This document shows, in pieces, positions 22,415 through 30,121 of a stretch of 35,325 nt of DNA (within the stretch, counting starts at the first letter, position 1; every line of letters begins with the position of its first letter). Made by a program: the position numbers and the translations under genes. The notes below the pieces were generated by a model. It had not been told where the DNA came from and searched no databases. It saw only the letters and a list, made by a program, of their open reading frames with translations. The DNA lies in the NCBI GenBank assembly GCA_022600605.1, contig JAHZKD010000294.1, forward strand, positions 1-35,325, written 5' to 3'. The stretch comes from Actinomycetes bacterium. GTDB lineage: Bacteria; Actinomycetota; Actinomycetes; Mycobacteriales; Mycobacteriaceae.

Positions 22415-22647
22415 GCGAGGCGGCCAAGGCGGCGATCCTGCACGAGCTGGGCAGCTTGATGCAGCACTTCTCCGACCTGTCGCTGACCGACGAGCGTGAG
22501 GCGGCGACCTCGTGCGAGCGTAAGGAGTGCATGGCCGCGGCGGTGCATCGACAGTGGTCCGATCACTGGATGAAGGCCGCACAGATCATCGAGAAAAGAA
22601 TCCGAGTGGTAGAGGCGAAGGTGACTGATGAACGGGATGGCAGATAA
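22372..22647 (+). CDS. Small helical hypothetical protein
   Basis: 91 residues; GGAGG lies 11 nt before the ATG. Helical, charged, with several Cys (CERKEC). It overlaps the upstream gene by 43 bp and the downstream gene by 20 bp. The long overlap weakens the start choice somewhat. No family recognised. Confidence 0.6.
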   Translation: MCNESGRQFDHGTLSEAAKAAILHELGSLMQHFSDLSLTDEREAATSCERKECMAAAVHRQWSDHWMKAAQIIEKRIRVVEAKVTDERDGR

Positions 22648-22948
22648 GGACGGGGTGGTGCGGATCCCGCAGAAGTACTTTGCAGCCTGGGCTATGATCA
22701 GCATACTGGGTGGGGGTGGGTTGGCCACCGGGGTGCAGCTGGTGGCGCCCGAGACCCGGGCGGAGGCCTTCACGTCGACAAGGGGCGACATCCTGGAAGC
22801 CAGGGTCGAAAACCTGGAGCGGATTATCGTCGCGCTTGCCACCTCGGGCCCGACCGAAGTCCGCAAAGGGATGGACCGCCTCGAACGAGGGCAGAGCGAA
22901 ATCAAGCTACTGATCCGCCAGCACGAAGAATGGAAAGGCAACCGATAG
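22628..22948 (+). CDS. Membrane-anchored coiled-coil protein, candidate spanin-like
   Basis: 106 residues. A short charged start, one membrane span (about 19-40) and then a long heptad-like helix (ARVENLERIIVAL to IKLLIRQHEEW). This shape is found in i-spanins and in other phage membrane proteins. Together with the lipoprotein at 29581 it could form a two-component spanin, though the genes are far apart. ATG at 22640 is an alternative start. Role inferred from architecture. Confidence 0.65.
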   Translation: MNGMADKDGVVRIPQKYFAAWAMISILGGGGLATGVQLVAPETRAEAFTSTRGDILEARVENLERIIVALATSGPTEVRKGMDRLERGQSEIKLLIRQHEEWKGNR

Positions 22949-22959
22949 GGGGAACCTCA

Positions 22960-23394
22960 ATGCCATACGAGAACCGCGAACAACTGAAAGCCCGAATCAC
23001 TAAGCTCAAGGCCCGGGTGGCCGAGCTCGAGGAACTGGTGACCGACGACATGGCCGAGGTCGGGGCCGCCATCGAGCGCGTGAAGGACGAGAACGCCATG
23101 CTGACCCAGCAGGTGGCCGAACTGCAGCAGCAAGTGGAGGCCGCACCGCACCTGGGCGACGGCTCGTTCATCGTCCGGCTCGAAGGGAAATACCTCGACT
23201 ACCTGGACGCCTACCGCCGCTCGACCTGCTACCAGCGCGGGATACACCCGGATGACCCGCAGGGCTGGACACTGGGCCAGGAGGTCGAGTTCCTGATCAA
23301 GATGAAGTACGCGCAGGACCCGGCCAGGACAATCGGGTCGGGTGCCGCTACCGGGCCGAAGGATCAGTTCAACGCAGCGACGGGGAGTTGGTGA
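22960..23394 (+). CDS. N-terminal coiled-coil hypothetical protein
   Basis: 144 residues from ATG at 22960, preceded by GGGGGAACCTCA. Heptads of Leu, Val and Ala run over about residues 8-65 (LKARITKLKARVAELEELV), followed by a globular C-terminal region with WTLGQEVEFLIKMKYAQ. No known family. It touches the next start (TGATG). Confidence 0.72.
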   Translation: MPYENREQLKARITKLKARVAELEELVTDDMAEVGAAIERVKDENAMLTQQVAELQQQVEAAPHLGDGSFIVRLEGKYLDYLDAYRRSTCYQRGIHPDDPQGWTLGQEVEFLIKMKYAQDPARTIGSGAATGPKDQFNAATGSW

Positions 23395-23690
23395 TGGACG
23401 CCTCGGACTTGCTGCTGGCGACCGGGGGCGCAGGCGACGGCAAGCGGTATCCACGCTATGGCGAGGTGCTGCGGGTGCCGCGGTTCGTGCCGATCGGGGC
23501 GGTGGACTTCTCCAAGGGTGGTGCCCGGGGCGCTCTGGCTTCAGAGGTCGTCTACGACACCTACCGGGTTGAGACGATCGGATGGCCCGATGGCCGCAGG
23601 ATTGAGTTCTGGGTCTTCAGTGAGATCGGGGTGGACGAGGTGATCGACAAGCTGGCCGCGGGCTGCCAGGGCCGCAGGAGCGACGGGTGA
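23394..23690 (+). CDS. Small hypothetical protein
   Basis: 98 residues; the ATG overlaps the preceding stop. Beta-rich middle (VVYDTYRVETIGWPDGRRIE) ending in a helical tail. No recognised domain. Part of a run of tightly packed small genes before the terminase. Confidence 0.7.
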   Translation: MDASDLLLATGGAGDGKRYPRYGEVLRVPRFVPIGAVDFSKGGARGALASEVVYDTYRVETIGWPDGRRIEFWVFSEIGVDEVIDKLAAGCQGRRSDG

Positions 23691-24160
23691 GCTACTCCGA
23701 CCAGCACCACGATGGTTCCTTCGTCCGGCTGGACGAGCCCGTGTTCACCCTGCCGGACCCCGGGAACCTCAAGCGCGTGGTCAACGACCGACTGCCGGGC
23801 CCGAACGGCGACAGCGGCACGGGTCTGACCTTCAAGGAGGCCACTACCCAGGCCGCCGGCTGGTGGGAGAAGACCCGGAAGAAGTTCCTCGAGGTGAGCC
23901 GACCGCAGACCGAACACGGCGGCATGCCCTCGGGTATCTGCCGGGCCCTGCCGTTCGATCAGCTCCACCGTGCCGAGGCCCTGCGCGTGATCGAGGCCTG
24001 GTACGACCACGTTGCCCTGCCGATGCTCCGCGGCGAGGTGCCACCCGAGCAGTGGATCCTCGACGACCTGGCGCACATGGGCGGGTCGACCGAGTTCCGC
24101 GGCCCGACCTCGGAGGCGGCCGGGATCAAGACAGCACTGGAGGGGACTGATGGCGACTGA
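23687..24160 (+). CDS. Hypothetical protein, GTG start
   Basis: 157 residues from GTG at 23687 overlapping the previous stop (GTGA). Contains LPDPGNLKRVVNDRLPG and a helical core RAEALRVIEAWYDHVALPML. No known family or motif. Overlaps the next gene by 11 bp. Confidence 0.72.
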   Translation: MSYSDQHHDGSFVRLDEPVFTLPDPGNLKRVVNDRLPGPNGDSGTGLTFKEATTQAAGWWEKTRKKFLEVSRPQTEHGGMPSGICRALPFDQLHRAEALRVIEAWYDHVALPMLRGEVPPEQWILDDLAHMGGSTEFRGPTSEAAGIKTALEGTDGD

Positions 24161-24419
24161 CTGGGATTTCTGCCGGGTATGCGGCGATGACGTCGAGTGC
24201 GACGATCCGGGCGATCCCGATGTCGTGGGCCTGCCGGGCGATGGCGTGCTGGTGGCCCGGCTGGCGCAGGACGAGGAGGGGGTCGACTCACTGCTGTTCT
24301 GCTCGTCATGCTGGGAGAAGCTCGACAAGATCATGGTCGAGTGTCTGCCGCCGAGCGAGAAGGCGCAGCAGCGACAGGCGTTCGCAGTGACCGGGACCAC
24401 CACGGAGAGGCTGAACTGA
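24150..24419 (+). CDS. Small zinc-ribbon protein
   Basis: 89 residues with Cys8-x2-Cys11 and Cys51-x2-Cys54, a four-cysteine zinc ribbon; the interval is acidic. It is followed at a one-base overlap by another zinc-ribbon gene. Probable nucleic-acid or protein-interaction module of unknown role. Confidence 0.75.
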   Translation: MATDWDFCRVCGDDVECDDPGDPDVVGLPGDGVLVARLAQDEEGVDSLLFCSSCWEKLDKIMVECLPPSEKAQQRQAFAVTGTTTERLN

Positions 24420-24631
24420 TGCTGGTGCCCGATAAGACCAAGGACCTGCACCGCTGCGAGTCCGGGGACCTGGCCGTGCGCGATCACATGGGTCCGATCA
24501 TCGTAGTCTGCCGTGAGCAGAACAACGGCCGGCTGTGGGTCGAGGGCAAGGGCTACGCGGCGCGGGTGGACAAGTGTCCTTTCTGCGGCTTCAAGGCCCG
24601 GACCCCGGTGCCGTATGGGTGTATCCACTGA
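24419..24631 (+). CDS. Small zinc-ribbon protein before terminase
   Basis: 70 residues with Cys13, Cys31 and a C-terminal KCPFCGFKA (Cys53, Cys56), consistent with a zinc site. It shares one base with each neighbour, so it is co-translated with the preceding ribbon protein and the small terminase. Function unknown. Confidence 0.72.
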   Translation: MLVPDKTKDLHRCESGDLAVRDHMGPIIVVCREQNNGRLWVEGKGYAARVDKCPFCGFKARTPVPYGCIH

Positions 24632-24987
24632 TGGGCGCCGGCGCCCCGAAGGGGAACAACAACCGAGTCAAGGGCCGCGCCTGGACCGAGGCGCTGCGCC
24701 GTGCGATCGCCCGTATGGGTTCGACCATGAACGACAAGGGCAAGACCCCGATGGACGCCGGCATGAACCACCTTGCCGACCAACTGGTGGAGCTTGCCAG
24801 TCAGGGCGACAAGTGGGCGCTCGAGCAGCTCGGCGACCGGATCGAAGGCAAACCGACGCAGGCAATTACCCTTGAGGCTGATATCGCCACGCATACCGAT
24901 GAGTCAGTATCCGAAACTCTTGAATGGGTTTCGGGCCTTATCGGAACAGGACCGCAGGACCCGGATAAGAAACCTCGCCCGCACTGA
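24631..24987 (+). CDS. Terminase small subunit (TerS-like)
   Basis: 118 residues. The start MGAGAPKGNNNRVKGRAWTE and ALRRAIARM, then HLADQLVELASQGDKWALEQ and LGDRIEGKPTQ, are features of phage small terminase or DNA-packaging proteins that recognise the packaging site. It directly precedes and overlaps the large terminase gene by 89 bp. The C-terminus is acidic and unstructured. Assignment is from motif order and neighbour. Confidence 0.82.
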   Translation: MGAGAPKGNNNRVKGRAWTEALRRAIARMGSTMNDKGKTPMDAGMNHLADQLVELASQGDKWALEQLGDRIEGKPTQAITLEADIATHTDESVSETLEWVSGLIGTGPQDPDKKPRPH

Positions 24988-27172
24988 TCTCTACTTCCTG
25001 CTGCGCTACGTGCTGGGCAGGGCGGACATAGAGCGGGAGTGGTTATTCGAGCGGTGCCGGGAGGTCGAGGCCGACCCGGACGGGCATCTCGACCTGTGGG
25101 CCCGGGAGCATGGGAAAAGCTCAATCATTACGTTTGGGCTCACCATTCGAGACATCCTGGCCAGCCACGGTGATCAGCGGATCGTTCCCAGGGAGCTGAC
25201 GGTTGGTATCTTCTCCCACAACCGGCCGACCGCTAAAGGCTTCCTGCGCCAGATCAAGACCGAGTTTGAGCGGAACTCTTTTCTTACCGGCTTGTTCCCG
25301 GATGTCTTCTGGCCGAATCCCAGGCGAGACGCACCCAAGTGGAGTGAGGACGACGGGATTGTCTTACGCAGGACCACAAACCCGAAAGAGGCCACCGTCG
25401 AGGCGTGGGGCCTGGTCGATGGTATGCCAACCGGCAAGCACTTCGGGCTGCTGGTGTACGACGATGTCGTGACTGAGAAGTCAGTCACCACGCCCGACAT
25501 GATTGCCAAGACCACGAATGCCTGGGAGCTGTCGCAGAACCTCGGGAGCGAAGGAGGGAAGGTGCGGTACATAGGAACCAGATATCACTTTTGCCTATCT
25601 CCAGATACAGAAATAACCATGAGCGACTGGACCCAGCGCCGTATTTGCGACGTGAACGTGGGTGACGAAGTTGTGGGGTGGGAACTGAGGGGCGGGAAAC
25701 GATGGATCGTAAGGACCAAGGTCAAGTCCACCGGGAAGTACGAGAATCAGCCGGTGTTTATCTATCAACTGGCCGATGGTCGGCAAGTTACCTGCACCGA
25801 TGCACACAAGTGGTGGAAGGGGCCTCACGGCAGTGGCGAAGAATACAAGCAGATCGGGCTGGAGTATCACCGCCTGAAGTCTCTACGCAGGCTCATGGTC
25901 CCGGCGAGCGAAGACCAGTCGAAGCTAGCCGGATACCTGGCCGGGCTGTACGACGCTGACGGCACGTTCAGGAAAAACACCCATCACCCAAGTGGAGTGG
26001 TCGTCTATACGCAGAGCGATCACCATGAGGGGAGGATGATAGAAGCGATAAAGGAGGCGCTCCGCGGGAAGCAGTTCGAGTTTGCCGAGCACTGGACGAT
26101 GTCGACCAATGAAAAATGGAGAGACCGGGTGAACATCGCAGTGAACGGGGGGTGGAGAGAAAGATATCGGTTTTTGCGGGAAGTCAGCCCAAACAAGAGG
26201 GGCCCGATTGTCGAAAGCCTGTATGGGCAACTCGTGACAGAAAAGATTGACATACAGAGCCGGGAGCCAGGGTTCAGCGACGTACACTGGATCGAAACAG
26301 AAACAGGGAACTACATTGCCGACGGCTATTGCTCCAAAAACTCGGACACCTACGGAGCAATGATCCGGCGCGAGTCTGTGATCCCACGCATCCACCCTGC
26401 CACTAAGGATGGAACGGTTGACGGTGAGCCCGTGCTGCTCACGAAAGAGGCCCTAGCGAAGAAACGCCGAGACCAGGGCCCTTACACATTCGCTTCGCAG
26501 CAACTGCTCAACCCGGTGGCCGACGCCGCTCAGGGCTTCAAGCGCGAGTGGCTGATGCACTACGGATCCTGCAAGGCGGACAGCATGAACCGCTACGTCC
26601 TGGTGGATCCGGCCTCGGGCAAGAAGAAGGAGAACGACTACACATCGCTGTGGGTGATCGGGCTGGCCGACGATCGCAATTACTACGTGCTGGACATGGT
26701 CCGGGACCGGCTGAACCTGACCGAGCGGGCGGCCCTGGTGATCAACAAGCACCGCGAGTGGATGCCGAAGATGGTGGGCTACGAGAAGTACGGGATGCAG
26801 GCCGACATCGAGCATATTCAGTCCGAGATGGAGAACCTGCAGTACCGATTCCCGATCCAGGAGCTCGCCGGCACGCTGGGCAATCTGGACCGGGTGCGCC
26901 GGCTGATCCCGGTCTTCGAGCAGAAGCGCCTGTATCTACCCCGAACCCTGCACTACACCGACTACGAGAAGCGGGTGGCCGACATGGTGCACGTTTTCAT
27001 CGAGGAGGAGTACGTGCCGTTCCCGGTCGGGATCCATGCCGATATGCTGGACAGCCTGAGCCGGATCCTGGACGACGACATGAACGCCAATTTCCCCAGG
27101 CCGAGAAAGGGGCCGGGGGCGAGACCTTCGAGCGTGGTGGCCGACACGAGGTTCGATCCCTATGCAGCCTGA
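24899..27172 (+). CDS. terL: Terminase large subunit with in-frame intein
   Basis: 757 residues as encoded, 507 after removal of a 250-residue intein. ATPase: Walker A-like REHGKSS at 69-75 (Lys73), Walker B LLVYDD at 184-189, and the coupling motif IGTRYHF at 225-231, directly after which the intein is inserted. The nuclease domain begins with YVLVDP (Asp570) and continues with WVIGLADDRNYYVLDMVRDR and further acidic positions, an RNase H-like fold. It is the motor that cuts and packages DNA into the prohead at the portal. ATG at 24899 is used; the ribosome site is weak and coupling to TerS is likely. If splicing failed, the ATPase would be interrupted. Confidence 0.93.
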   Translation: MSQYPKLLNGFRALSEQDRRTRIRNLARTDLYFLLRYVLGRADIEREWLFERCREVEADPDGHLDLWAREHGKSSIITFGLTIRDILASHGDQRIVPRELTVGIFSHNRPTAKGFLRQIKTEFERNSFLTGLFPDVFWPNPRRDAPKWSEDDGIVLRRTTNPKEATVEAWGLVDGMPTGKHFGLLVYDDVVTEKSVTTPDMIAKTTNAWELSQNLGSEGGKVRYIGTRYHFCLSPDTEITMSDWTQRRICDVNVGDEVVGWELRGGKRWIVRTKVKSTGKYENQPVFIYQLADGRQVTCTDAHKWWKGPHGSGEEYKQIGLEYHRLKSLRRLMVPASEDQSKLAGYLAGLYDADGTFRKNTHHPSGVVVYTQSDHHEGRMIEAIKEALRGKQFEFAEHWTMSTNEKWRDRVNIAVNGGWRERYRFLREVSPNKRGPIVESLYGQLVTEKIDIQSREPGFSDVHWIETETGNYIADGYCSKNSDTYGAMIRRESVIPRIHPATKDGTVDGEPVLLTKEALAKKRRDQGPYTFASQQLLNPVADAAQGFKREWLMHYGSCKADSMNRYVLVDPASGKKKENDYTSLWVIGLADDRNYYVLDMVRDRLNLTERAALVINKHREWMPKMVGYEKYGMQADIEHIQSEMENLQYRFPIQELAGTLGNLDRVRRLIPVFEQKRLYLPRTLHYTDYEKRVADMVHVFIEEEYVPFPVGIHADMLDSLSRILDDDMNANFPRPRKGPGARPSSVVADTRFDPYAA
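25592..26341 (+). other. Intein in TerL with one LAGLIDADG-type motif
   Basis: 250 residues from Cys (TGC 25592) to Asn (AAC 26341), followed by Ser+1. Block A CLSPDTEITM with VGDEVVGW; block B VTCTDAHKW (TxxH); endonuclease-type AGYLAGLYDADGTF at 113-126 of the intein; block G NYIADGYCSKN. The penultimate residue is Lys where His is usual, and only one clear LAGLIDADG motif is seen. Base composition drops compared with the flanking terminase. Removal joins GTRYHF to SDTYG, restoring the family motif. Confidence 0.92.
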
Positions 27173-27362
27173 GTCGAGATTCTTCATTCAGGACCCGCCG
27201 TACTACCTGATCGAGAAGCAGGCCAGCCTGCTGCAGACCCGGCTGCTGGTCGGAGCGGTACACATTCATGTCAGCGATCTTGTAGACCTTGATCGGTGCG
27301 ACCCGGACGAGATCCTCGAACGCCAGCGGCAACTGTTGTGGAGGTGGATGGGTGCAGCCTGA
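27162..27362 (+). CDS. Small hypothetical protein after TerL
   Basis: 66 residues; the ATG overlaps the last codons of TerL by 11 bp. Contains a beta segment VHIHVSDLVDLD and a helical end. No family recognised. It overlaps the next GTG-start gene by 11 bp. Confidence 0.65.
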   Translation: MQPESRFFIQDPPYYLIEKQASLLQTRLLVGAVHIHVSDLVDLDRCDPDEILERQRQLLWRWMGAA

Positions 27363-27768
27363 CACCCTGTTCCACATGGAACATCGGCGCTGGTGGGTGT
27401 TCTTCGGCCCTGCGTCACAGCTGGGGTGGTTCCGGCCGTTCCTGCGCGATCCCCAGTTCCAGCATGTGTTCGCCCTGTCGCCGGTGGCCGAGGACGTGCC
27501 GATCGTGGTCAATCCGACCCGAAACGCGCTCGAGGTGGCCCTGCCGCTGCGCCCCACCCACGAGGCAATCCGACACTACCTCGAGGCCGGATTCCGCTGC
27601 CTGGTGGTAGAGGTGGACAAGCCTGACTACAATCTCCCGAGACGATTTCTGTTCACAACCTGCGTCACCATCGTGGCGCATGCCATGGGGCTGGGGACCT
27701 CGGCCCTGTCTCCGAAGGGGCTGTGGCGAGCCATGAAACGGGCCGGCGCCCGAGAGGTAACGATCTGA
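27352..27768 (+). CDS. Possible circularly permuted papain-like protein
   Basis: 138 residues from GTG at 27352, preceded by GGAGGTGGATG. QHVFALSP (His38) is followed much later by RFLFTTCVTIVAHAMGL (Cys104) and LSPKGLWRAMKRAG. The order His before Cys with a TCV helix recalls permuted papain/NlpC-like folds, and similar proteins sit near phage portal and terminase genes. If correct it could be a peptidase or amidase, for example a wall-degrading or processing enzyme. No family is confirmed, and ATG at 27376 would be an alternative start. Confidence 0.55.
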   Translation: MQPDTLFHMEHRRWWVFFGPASQLGWFRPFLRDPQFQHVFALSPVAEDVPIVVNPTRNALEVALPLRPTHEAIRHYLEAGFRCLVVEVDKPDYNLPRRFLFTTCVTIVAHAMGLGTSALSPKGLWRAMKRAGAREVTI

Positions 27769-27983
27769 TGAGCATCTTTGGCGGCAAGAAACCCGACACC
27801 AGTGCAGCGGAGCGGGCCGAAGCCCGGGCCCTGGCGCAGGAGGAGAAACTGCGCAAACAGGAGGAGGCCACCGCGAAGGCCGAATCACAGCAGAAGATGG
27901 CCCGCTACAAGCGGCGCACCGCCGGCCGCCGGTCGCTGATCAGTGACGAGGAGACCGGCCTGAAGGACAACCTGGGCACCTGA
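27768..27983 (+). CDS. Small basic protein upstream of portal
   Basis: 71 residues beginning MSIFGGKKPDTSAAERAEAR; a helical Lys/Glu/Gln-rich middle and RRTAGRRSLIS near the end. Small proteins of this type are common just before podovirus portal genes. One-base overlap upstream, 1-bp gap to the portal. Function not known. Confidence 0.72.
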   Translation: MSIFGGKKPDTSAAERAEARALAQEEKLRKQEEATAKAESQQKMARYKRRTAGRRSLISDEETGLKDNLGT

Positions 27984-27984
27984 T

Positions 27985-29571
27985 ATGCAGCCGACACCGG
28001 AGATCGTGATCAAGCGGGCCGAGGCGGCCTGGGCGGACAAATCCAACTGGGACGACCATATCCGTGAGTTGTACCGATACGGCCTGCCGCAGCGCGACCG
28101 CTACGAGCATGAGACCCCGGGCGAGAACCGCACCGACTTCGTATTCGACTCGACCGCCCCTCGTGGGGTGAAGAAGTTCGCCGGCCGGGTGGTCTCCGAC
28201 ATGTTCCCGGCAGGTCGGGAGTGGGCGCAGATGGAGCCGGGGCCCGGGATCCCGAAAGAGAACCGGCAGCAGGCCCGGGAAGACCTGCAGACCAACAACG
28301 AGCTCGCCTTCGACATCCTGCACAACGCCACCAACTTCAACACCGCAGTCGGCGAGTGGGCCATGGACCTGGTCACCGGCACTGCCGGCATGCTGGCGCA
28401 GAAGGGGCCGAACATCGACGAGCCGATGGTGTTCCAGGCCGTGCCGATCCTGTCGCTGGCCCTGGACGAGGGGCCTTCGGGCTCGGTCGCGGGCGTATTC
28501 CGCAAGCCTCGGGTCAAGCACCGCAACTTAAAGGGCGAGTGGCCGGATGCGAAAATCGACGACGAGCTGAAGAAGGCGACCCACGACGAGCCCGAGAAGC
28601 ACATCGAGGGCCTGTGGGAGTGTACCTACCTGGATCTCGAGGAGAACGTCTGGCGCTACGAGCTGTACCTGAAGAAGGGCCACAAGAAACTGGTCGAGCG
28701 CACCATGAAGTCGAACCCGTGGATCGTGGTGCGGCTGAACAAGGCGGCGAAGGAGGTCAATGGCCGAGGCCCGCTGATGGACGTGCTGGCCGACGTGAAG
28801 ACCATCAACAAGCTCGTGGAGCTGCTGCTGCGCAATACCGCGCTGGCCGTCTCAGGCGTCTACACCGGGGTGGACGATGGCGTCCTGAACCCCGACACCG
28901 TGCGGATCACCCCAGGATCGGTGATCTCTGTCTCACGCAACCAGGGCCACCCTCAAGGCGCGTCTCTGGTGCCACTGGAGCGCCCGGGCGATATCAACTT
29001 AGGCGAACTGCAGCACGAGCGCCTGTCGATGAGCATCAAAGCGGCGCTGCTCGATCAGGGCCTCCCCCCGATGCAGGGCGGGATCCGGTCGGCCACAGAG
29101 ATCATTGAGCGCATGAAGGAGCTCGCCCAGGATATCGGCGCCCAGTTCGGCCGGCTGGTCACCGAGGGCATGGTCCCGATCATGCAGCGGGTGATCGACA
29201 TCCTGTCCGAGTGGGGCCTGATGGACATGCAGGGCGTGAAGATCGGCGGCGCGGGCGTGAAACTCGTGGTCACCGGGCCGCTGGCGCAACTGCAGAACCT
29301 GGACGAGGTCGAGCGGATCGTCCAGACCCTGCAACTGGCCTACTCGCTGGTAGGTCGTGAGATCACCATGCGCGAGATCAAGGTCGAGGAGGTGGTCGGG
29401 CGGATCGCTGAAAAGCTCGGGTTCCCTGCCGACCTGATGCGAGACGAGAAGGAGAAGAAGGCGATCGACCAGACCATGGCCGCCGCCGCCCAGCAGATGG
29501 CGACCGAGGACGGCACTGCCGCCGCGGCTCAGCAATTACAAGGGATCGGCCAGCCTGAGATGGCGGCCTAG
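27985..29571 (+). CDS. Portal (head-tail connecting) protein, T7 gp8-like
   Basis: 528 residues. The N-terminus (ELYRYGLPQRDRY, then DFVFDSTAPRGVKKFAGRV) and the core (VTGTAGMLAQKGP, RSATEIIERMKELAQDIGAQ, FGRLVTEGMVPIMQRV) are characteristic of the Head-tail_con family of podovirus portals. It forms the dodecameric ring through which DNA passes, the docking site for terminase and for tail tubular A. Length is normal for the family. The C-terminus is Ala/Gln-rich. Confidence 0.93.
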   Translation: MQPTPEIVIKRAEAAWADKSNWDDHIRELYRYGLPQRDRYEHETPGENRTDFVFDSTAPRGVKKFAGRVVSDMFPAGREWAQMEPGPGIPKENRQQAREDLQTNNELAFDILHNATNFNTAVGEWAMDLVTGTAGMLAQKGPNIDEPMVFQAVPILSLALDEGPSGSVAGVFRKPRVKHRNLKGEWPDAKIDDELKKATHDEPEKHIEGLWECTYLDLEENVWRYELYLKKGHKKLVERTMKSNPWIVVRLNKAAKEVNGRGPLMDVLADVKTINKLVELLLRNTALAVSGVYTGVDDGVLNPDTVRITPGSVISVSRNQGHPQGASLVPLERPGDINLGELQHERLSMSIKAALLDQGLPPMQGGIRSATEIIERMKELAQDIGAQFGRLVTEGMVPIMQRVIDILSEWGLMDMQGVKIGGAGVKLVVTGPLAQLQNLDEVERIVQTLQLAYSLVGREITMREIKVEEVVGRIAEKLGFPADLMRDEKEKKAIDQTMAAAAQQMATEDGTAAAAQQLQGIGQPEMAA

Positions 29572-29580
29572 GAGCGACCG

Positions 29581-29811
29581 ATGAAGAAAGCGTATTACCT
29601 GATCGTGGGCGGCCTGCTGGTCGCTGCGGGCCTGTTTCTGGCGGGCTGTTCGTATGACAGCAAGCACGTTGCTCGAGGCGTGTGCGGCTATTGCTCGGCG
29701 ACTACGGAAGCGGAGCGGGATCTGATCCGGGACCGGGTGCGCGAGGCGCTGGGGGCTAACTGTCCAGGCGCTGCGATCGAGATCACTTGTCCTGGAGCCT
29801 CTGGCCAATGA
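29581..29811 (+). CDS. Phage-encoded lipoprotein
   Basis: 76 residues. MKKAYYLIVGGLLVAAGLFLAGC is a type II signal peptide with lipobox LAGC (Cys23) and Ser at +2, which favours outer-membrane sorting in Gram-negatives. The mature part has Cys35-x2-Cys38 and two more Cys. GGAGCGACC precedes the ATG. It sits between portal and Bbp19-like genes, an unusual site for a lipoprotein; candidates are an o-spanin or a superinfection-exclusion lipoprotein. This supports a diderm host. Confidence 0.82.
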   Translation: MKKAYYLIVGGLLVAAGLFLAGCSYDSKHVARGVCGYCSATTEAERDLIRDRVREALGANCPGAAIEITCPGASGQ

Positions 29812-30113
29812 GCGCGATTCCCGACCTAGGCGGCTGGGCCTCCCTCGATACCCTCGACGCTGAGGTCCTGGCAGCCCAGGAGGAGACCAACCGCGAGCGC
29901 GAGCAGCTGCGCATGTCGTTCATTGCCTGCTTCTCGTCGCCGGCCGGTAAGCGCGTGCTGGAGGATCTGAAGAACTGGGCCCTGACCCAGGAGGGATTCG
30001 ACCACAACCGAGGCTTCCACGATGGGGCCGCGCAAGGATTCTACCGCGAGGGCCAGCGCCGGGTGGTGGCCTATATCATGAAGATGTCCGAACCGATGAC
30101 CGAGAAAGACTAG
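29808..30113 (+). CDS. Bbp19-like phage protein
   Basis: 101 residues from ATG at 29808 overlapping the previous stop. FSSPAGKRVLEDLKNWALTQ, then DGAAQGFYREGQRRVVAYIM match the small family named after Bordetella phage BPP-1 Bbp19, found between portal and scaffold genes. Probably a head-morphogenesis or minor virion component; precise role unknown. Confidence 0.82.
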   Translation: MSAIPDLGGWASLDTLDAEVLAAQEETNREREQLRMSFIACFSSPAGKRVLEDLKNWALTQEGFDHNRGFHDGAAQGFYREGQRRVVAYIMKMSEPMTEKD

Positions 30114-30121
30114 GGGGATTT

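Noticed and set aside
21895..22941. 348-codon minus-strand frame opposite the accessory genes
   Set aside because: Crosses several small plus genes with overlaps and ribosome sites; its translation is Pro/Arg/Ser-rich and lacks a start signal.
25592..26341. Terminase interrupted by a group I intron or frameshift
   Set aside because: The frame is continuous and the ends show intein blocks A, B and G with Cys1 and Asn-Ser+1; no RNA splice-site logic is needed.
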